A stretch of DNA of 15,521 nt, taken from positions 1 through 15,521 of the forward strand of contig CAZCZY010000071.1 in assembly GCA_964503525.1 (NCBI GenBank), read 5' to 3'. The notes under the pieces are model-generated. The model saw only the letters and a list, made by a program, of their open reading frames with translations. It did not search any database and was not told the DNA's origin. The DNA is from CAZCZY01 sp964503525 (GTDB lineage Bacteria > Patescibacteriota > JAUYIX01). Positions 13,244 to 15,521 of the stretch are shown one piece after another. Position 1 is the stretch's first letter. Every line of letters starts with the position of its first letter. The translations under genes were made by a program, and so were the position numbers.

Positions 13244-13921
13244 ATGGGAGCACTTTTTGTCATTGATGCTACTGATGGCAGCGGAAAGAAAGTCCAAACA
13301 CATGCGCTGACGGAGCGCATTGCAAAGCACAACAACGTACGGCTTTTCGAATTTCCTGACTACAACACCCCGAGCGGAAAATTGGTGCAGGAGCTTTTGT
13401 TCGATCCGGAGATCGACTTTGTGAAGCTTCCACCCAAGTTGGCCTTTTTACCTTACGCACTTAATCGTGCCGCCAAGCTGGACCAGATCGTCGTGGCATT
13501 GCGCACCGGGTACGTTGTTTGCGACCGGTATGTCGAGTCGAACTGGGGCTATCAAGCCGCCAAAATCGACGATCCCGTGCAGCGCGCGGCCTTTATTGAG
13601 CTTGTCGAGCAGGTCGAGTACCAAGAAGTTGGGATGCCGCGCCCGGCCGCAGTGATCTTTCTGTCGGTGCCGATCGCCGTCTCGCGTGAGCTCATGTTGA
13701 TCCGGCAAGCCAAGGCGGGCCCTAGCGCACTTGGACTTGACCAGTACGAACGCAACCTCCAGTTCCAGGAGAAAGTATCAGCCATGTACCACGAGCTGGC
13801 GCGCGAGCGGGCTCGTTGGCACATCATCGAGTGTGTTCGTGACGGGGCCTTGCGTTCGCCAGAAAACATATCAGAGGAGGTGTGGTCAATCGTCGCACCG
13901 TTTATAACCACCGTCGTATAG
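13244..13921 (+). CDS. tmk: Thymidylate-kinase-like protein with degenerate P-loop
   Basis: The protein has 225 residues with a strong SD (AGAGGAGG, 13231-13238) before ATG 13244. It has the order of a dTMP kinase, which makes dTDP from dTMP and ATP: P-loop at 8-17, FPDY near 37-40, a CDRYVESNWGYQAAK segment (93-107) matching the DRYxxS..AYQ motif, and a lid-like region near 155-175. The usual Walker A, EGxDGSGKTTQ, reads DATDGSGKKVQ here, so the first Gly is Ala and both Thr positions are Lys and Val; the conserved Lys15 remains. Related proteins in this bacterial group often have a modified P-loop, but loss of both Thr is notable. It is a plausible enzyme with changed metal binding, or a diverged paralogue; the only kinase of this type in the window. 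Confidence 0.82.
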   Translation: MGALFVIDATDGSGKKVQTHALTERIAKHNNVRLFEFPDYNTPSGKLVQELLFDPEIDFVKLPPKLAFLPYALNRAAKLDQIVVALRTGYVVCDRYVESNWGYQAAKIDDPVQRAAFIELVEQVEYQEVGMPRPAAVIFLSVPIAVSRELMLIRQAKAGPSALGLDQYERNLQFQEKVSAMYHELARERARWHIIECVRDGALRSPENISEEVWSIVAPFITTVV

Positions 13922-13951
13922 GACAGAGAGCGTCACTCGATAACGTCATAG

Positions 13952-13982
13952 GGCCTGCATTGTATAGTGCAGGCTCTTTCTC
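13952..13982 (+). terminator. Weak terminator-like hairpin after the kinase gene
   Basis: GCCTGCA (13953-13959) pairs with TGCAGGC (13968-13974), extended by one G-T pair, with 8-nt loop TTGTATAG and the tail TCTTTCTC. The T-run is interrupted, so termination may be partial. The loop contains the -35 element of the next promoter. Confidence 0.5.
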
Positions 13983-13988
13983 TATGAT
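13960..13988 (+). promoter_or_regulatory. Promoter of the peroxiredoxin gene, nested in the hairpin
   Basis: TTGTAT (13960-13965) and TATGAT (13983-13988) are spaced by 17 bp. The start codon follows the -10 box after 6 nt with no SD. The -35 lies in the hairpin loop at the kinase gene's end. Confidence 0.48.
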
Positions 13989-13994
13989 GCTGGC

Positions 13995-14468
13995 ATGCTA
14001 CCAAAAATAGGACAGCAAGCACCAAGTTTTTCCCTACCCGATCAAGACGGTAAGAATCACACACTGGCGCAATACAAAGGAAAATGGGTTTTGTTATATT
14101 TTTATCCCAAAGATGACACGCCGGGCTGTACCGTTGAAGCGTGTAGTCTGCGCGATAACTTTCCAAAGTTTGGCCAGCTCGATGCGGTCGTGTTAGGCGT
14201 CAGTGCCGATGCAGTCGAACGCCACGCAAAATTTGCAGCCAAATATAAACTTCCTTTTACGCTTCTTGCGGATCCGGAAAAAGATGCGGTCAAAAAATAT
14301 GGCACTTGGGGTTCCAAAAAAATATTTGGTCGCTCGTACATGGGTACGCGCCGAACATCTTTCTTAATCGATCCGACCGGAAAAATTGCCAAAGTGTACG
14401 AAAAAGTGAAGCCTGCTCAACACGCTGCGGAAGTATTGGCCGATATCAAAGTGCTGAGTACAAAATAA
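13995..14468 (+). CDS. bcp: Peroxiredoxin Bcp (thiol peroxidase)
   Basis: The 157-residue cytosolic enzyme reduces hydrogen peroxide and organic peroxides using thioredoxin or a similar reductant. The active-site motif PKDDTPGCTVEAC (38-50) carries the peroxidatic Cys45 with Pro38 and Thr42, and the resolving Cys50 in the alpha-2 helix, as in atypical two-Cys Bcp. Arg119/Arg120 in GTRRTSFLID supply the conserved active-site Arg. The thioredoxin-like order of strands and helices is intact and the length is normal. It has its own nearly leaderless promoter. It sits among DNA-repair and nucleotide genes, so an oxidative-stress setting is plausible but not shown. Confidence 0.93.
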   Translation: MLPKIGQQAPSFSLPDQDGKNHTLAQYKGKWVLLYFYPKDDTPGCTVEACSLRDNFPKFGQLDAVVLGVSADAVERHAKFAAKYKLPFTLLADPEKDAVKKYGTWGSKKIFGRSYMGTRRTSFLIDPTGKIAKVYEKVKPAQHAAEVLADIKVLSTK

Positions 14469-14490
14469 GTCACCACTTGTCACAGCAGCG

Positions 14491-14718
14491 GTGTCTCCGG
14501 TTAGCGAACAACTTAATAGACGTCCACGTATCACGGCCTTTGTATTGCTTTCGATTTTCTTTATTCTGGTTACGCTGACAATTGTGGTCTTTGCGTGGCT
14601 TTTTAATATCGTACAGGAGACGCGTTTGGAGCGTGCTCGGGAGGATTTGGAAGCGGAGGGTGCCGAGATAGACGAAGCCGACTTGCAAAAACAGTATCCA
14701 ACCATTGAAATATTCTGA
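14491..14718 (+). CDS. Small single-span membrane protein, function unknown
   Basis: The protein has 75 residues from GTG at 14491, 22 bp after the peroxiredoxin stop, with no SD. One membrane helix lies at about 15-41; the following segment is charged and helical (ETRLERAREDLEAEGAEIDE, 43-62), probably cytoplasmic, and it ends in YPTIEIF. A short protein of this build could be a subunit, regulator or anchor. No family is recognised. The end of the gene contains the -35 box of the next promoter. Alternative starts are not evident. Confidence 0.55.
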   Translation: MSPVSEQLNRRPRITAFVLLSIFFILVTLTIVVFAWLFNIVQETRLERAREDLEAEGAEIDEADLQKQYPTIEIF

Positions 14719-14732
14719 TTTTTTTGTACAGT
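14705..14732 (+). promoter_or_regulatory. Promoter of the beta-helix gene
   Basis: TTGAAA (14705-14710) and TACAGT (14727-14732) are spaced by 16 bp, the first inside the end of the preceding gene. The likely start TTG at 14743 follows after 10 nt. Confidence 0.55.
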
Positions 14733-14742
14733 GCAAGGTGCT

Positions 14743-15521
14743 TTGACGACAACCGTAAAGGCAGGAAATGTAGTTTTGCGGCTGATGCTCGCGTTGTTGA
14801 TCGGCGGGCAGGTTTTTGCTGTACGGGCTAGTACTGCGAGTGCAGCAGAGGAGTCGCCCGCCAAGGAATCGCCCACAAACATTATTGGCGCAGCCGCGAC
14901 CGTGCCAACGATTACCGCGAGTCTGGCAAATGTCACACTTGAGGTCGGCTCGGGAAAAACGTATGGCACGCTACAAGCTGCGCTGGATGCAATTCCCGCG
15001 ACGCCAAGCAGTAACTATTACGTAAAAATTCACCCCGGTACGTATACCGCTGGTGCTGTGCTGTCAGGAAAAAATACCGGCGCGAACGGTGCAGCCATCA
15101 TCATAGAAAATGCAACAAGTACCAAGCCGCTACTTATCGGTGCGCTGGTCAAAGGAGCCAACGCTTGGAGTTCAACTGCTGGATCTGAGGCTGTGTACTC
15201 CACGGGCGCTGGCGGAGCTGTTGCTGTAACCGATAAGACTGAGCGTCTCAAAAAAGTTTCCACCCTCGCCGAACTCACTCGCGCGACAAACGCGTGGTAC
15301 ACCGATGGATCGACGGTGTTTGTTCGACTATGGGATTTGGCATCACCCAACACGCGCTCGCTTACTGTCACCACAATCGAACAGGGCCTTAAAATCTCTG
15401 GCGTTGGCAATGTTTTGGTGCAGGGGTTGCGCTTTGAGCATTTTGGGCGCAACGGCGTCGTCGTAGAAAACGCGGGATCAACGAGTGTGCGCTCGGTCTG
15501 GACCGAAGATATAGGTCGACG
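14743..15521 (+). CDS. Secreted beta-helix (pectate-lyase-fold-like) protein, 3' end outside the window
   Basis: The frame is open from the TTG at 14743 to the window end (259 codons and 2 bases), so the gene is incomplete. A GTG at 14731 is in frame but overlaps the -10 box; AAGG at 14735-14738 may be a weak SD for the TTG. Residues about 10-27 form a hydrophobic signal sequence with possible cleavage after an Ala-containing stretch (AVRASTASA). Then come a SGKTYGTLQAALDAIPAT segment near 75-92 and YVKIHPGTYT, typical starts of right-handed beta-helix domains. The last part, LKISGVGNVLVQGLRFEHFG then NGVVVENAG, shows the short alternating-strand coils of this fold, as in polysaccharide lyases and surface proteins. 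No lyase active-site residue can be assigned because the gene is cut. The product would be exported or on the surface. Confidence 0.8.
   Translation, partial: MTTTVKAGNVVLRLMLALLIGGQVFAVRASTASAAEESPAKESPTNIIGAAATVPTITASLANVTLEVGSGKTYGTLQAALDAIPATPSSNYYVKIHPGTYTAGAVLSGKNTGANGAAIIIENATSTKPLLIGALVKGANAWSSTAGSEAVYSTGAGGAVAVTDKTERLKKVSTLAELTRATNAWYTDGSTVFVRLWDLASPNTRSLTVTTIEQGLKISGVGNVLVQGLRFEHFGRNGVVVENAGSTSVRSVWTEDIGR

Noticed and set aside
14364..14969. Minus-strand frame of 201 codons
   Set aside because: It runs antisense across bcp, the small membrane protein gene, an intergenic promoter and the start of the beta-helix gene, with Ser/Arg-rich low-complexity translation.
15030..15452. Minus-strand frame of 140 codons
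   Set aside because: It is antisense to the beta-helix gene, whose plus frame has signal sequence and fold features; the minus translation has no protein-like pattern.
1..15521. Alternative genetic code with TGA as Gly or Trp
   Set aside because: TGA ends the genes at 2783, 5762, 7568 and 11389 at sensible places, two with ATGA overlaps. The in-frame TGA at 11701-11703 is better explained by gene decay.
1..15521. CRISPR arrays, transposases, toxin-antitoxin pairs
   Set aside because: No regularly spaced repeats, no transposase motifs, and no pair with recognisable toxin or antitoxin features were found; the DUF5674-like pair overlaps by 4 bp but offers no such evidence.

Overview
The window looks like a chromosomal segment from a bacterium of the Candidate Phyla Radiation (Patescibacteria, probably near the Parcubacteria). 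The reasons are indirect: a DUF5674-like gene next to a small helical gene of a type I associate with this group, sparse Shine-Dalgarno (SD) sequences, TTG and GTG starts, -10 boxes only 6-10 nt before start codons, and several small membrane or secreted proteins without recognisable relatives. TGA ends several genes cleanly (two of them in ATGA overlaps), so the code appears to be standard table 11. The taxonomic call is an inference with no marker gene behind it.

Layout. Bases 1-2441 hold a tRNA-Trp, a cysteine-containing secreted or anchored protein, a decayed C-terminal fragment of a beta-propeller gene, and an intact membrane-anchored seven-bladed beta-propeller gene that is the fragment's paralogue. 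A 19-bp direct repeat lies behind both the fragment and the intact gene. Bases 2442-3118 carry a DUF5674-like gene overlapping a small helical gene. Bases 3142-7216 form a copper module: a CsoR-type repressor with a candidate operator over its promoter, the Cu(I) P-type ATPase CopA, an HMA domain fused to a DsbD/TauE-like membrane domain, and an anchored cupredoxin. A small two-helix membrane protein with its own promoter follows at 7239-7568, ending at a strong two-sided terminator.

Bases 7627-9126 hold an unrecognised minus-strand gene and a plus-strand secreted protein with an HExxH zinc-protease-like motif. Bases 9201-11437 hold a good promoter, a leader of about 240 nt with two hairpins and a possible 30-codon ORF, and a full-length ABC half-transporter ended by a perfect 28-bp palindromic terminator. 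Bases 11365-12349 hold two minus-strand genes of unknown function; the downstream one has an in-frame TGA at codon 8 and runs through the terminator palindrome, so it is probably broken. Bases 12428-14718 carry AlkD (alkylated-base DNA glycosylase), a thymidylate-kinase-like protein with a degenerate P-loop, a Bcp-type peroxiredoxin, and a small membrane protein. From 14743 to the window end runs the 5' part of a secreted beta-helix protein that continues beyond the window.

How the genes work together. The best-supported system is copper handling: CsoR senses Cu(I), CopA exports it, and the HMA/DsbD-like protein and cupredoxin probably pass on or hold copper at the membrane. AlkD, the kinase-like protein and Bcp form a DNA-maintenance and oxidative-stress neighbourhood, with a separate promoter visible for some genes. 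The propeller, beta-helix and HExxH proteins are cell-surface or exported. I see no CRISPR array, transposase, phage gene or complete mobile element.
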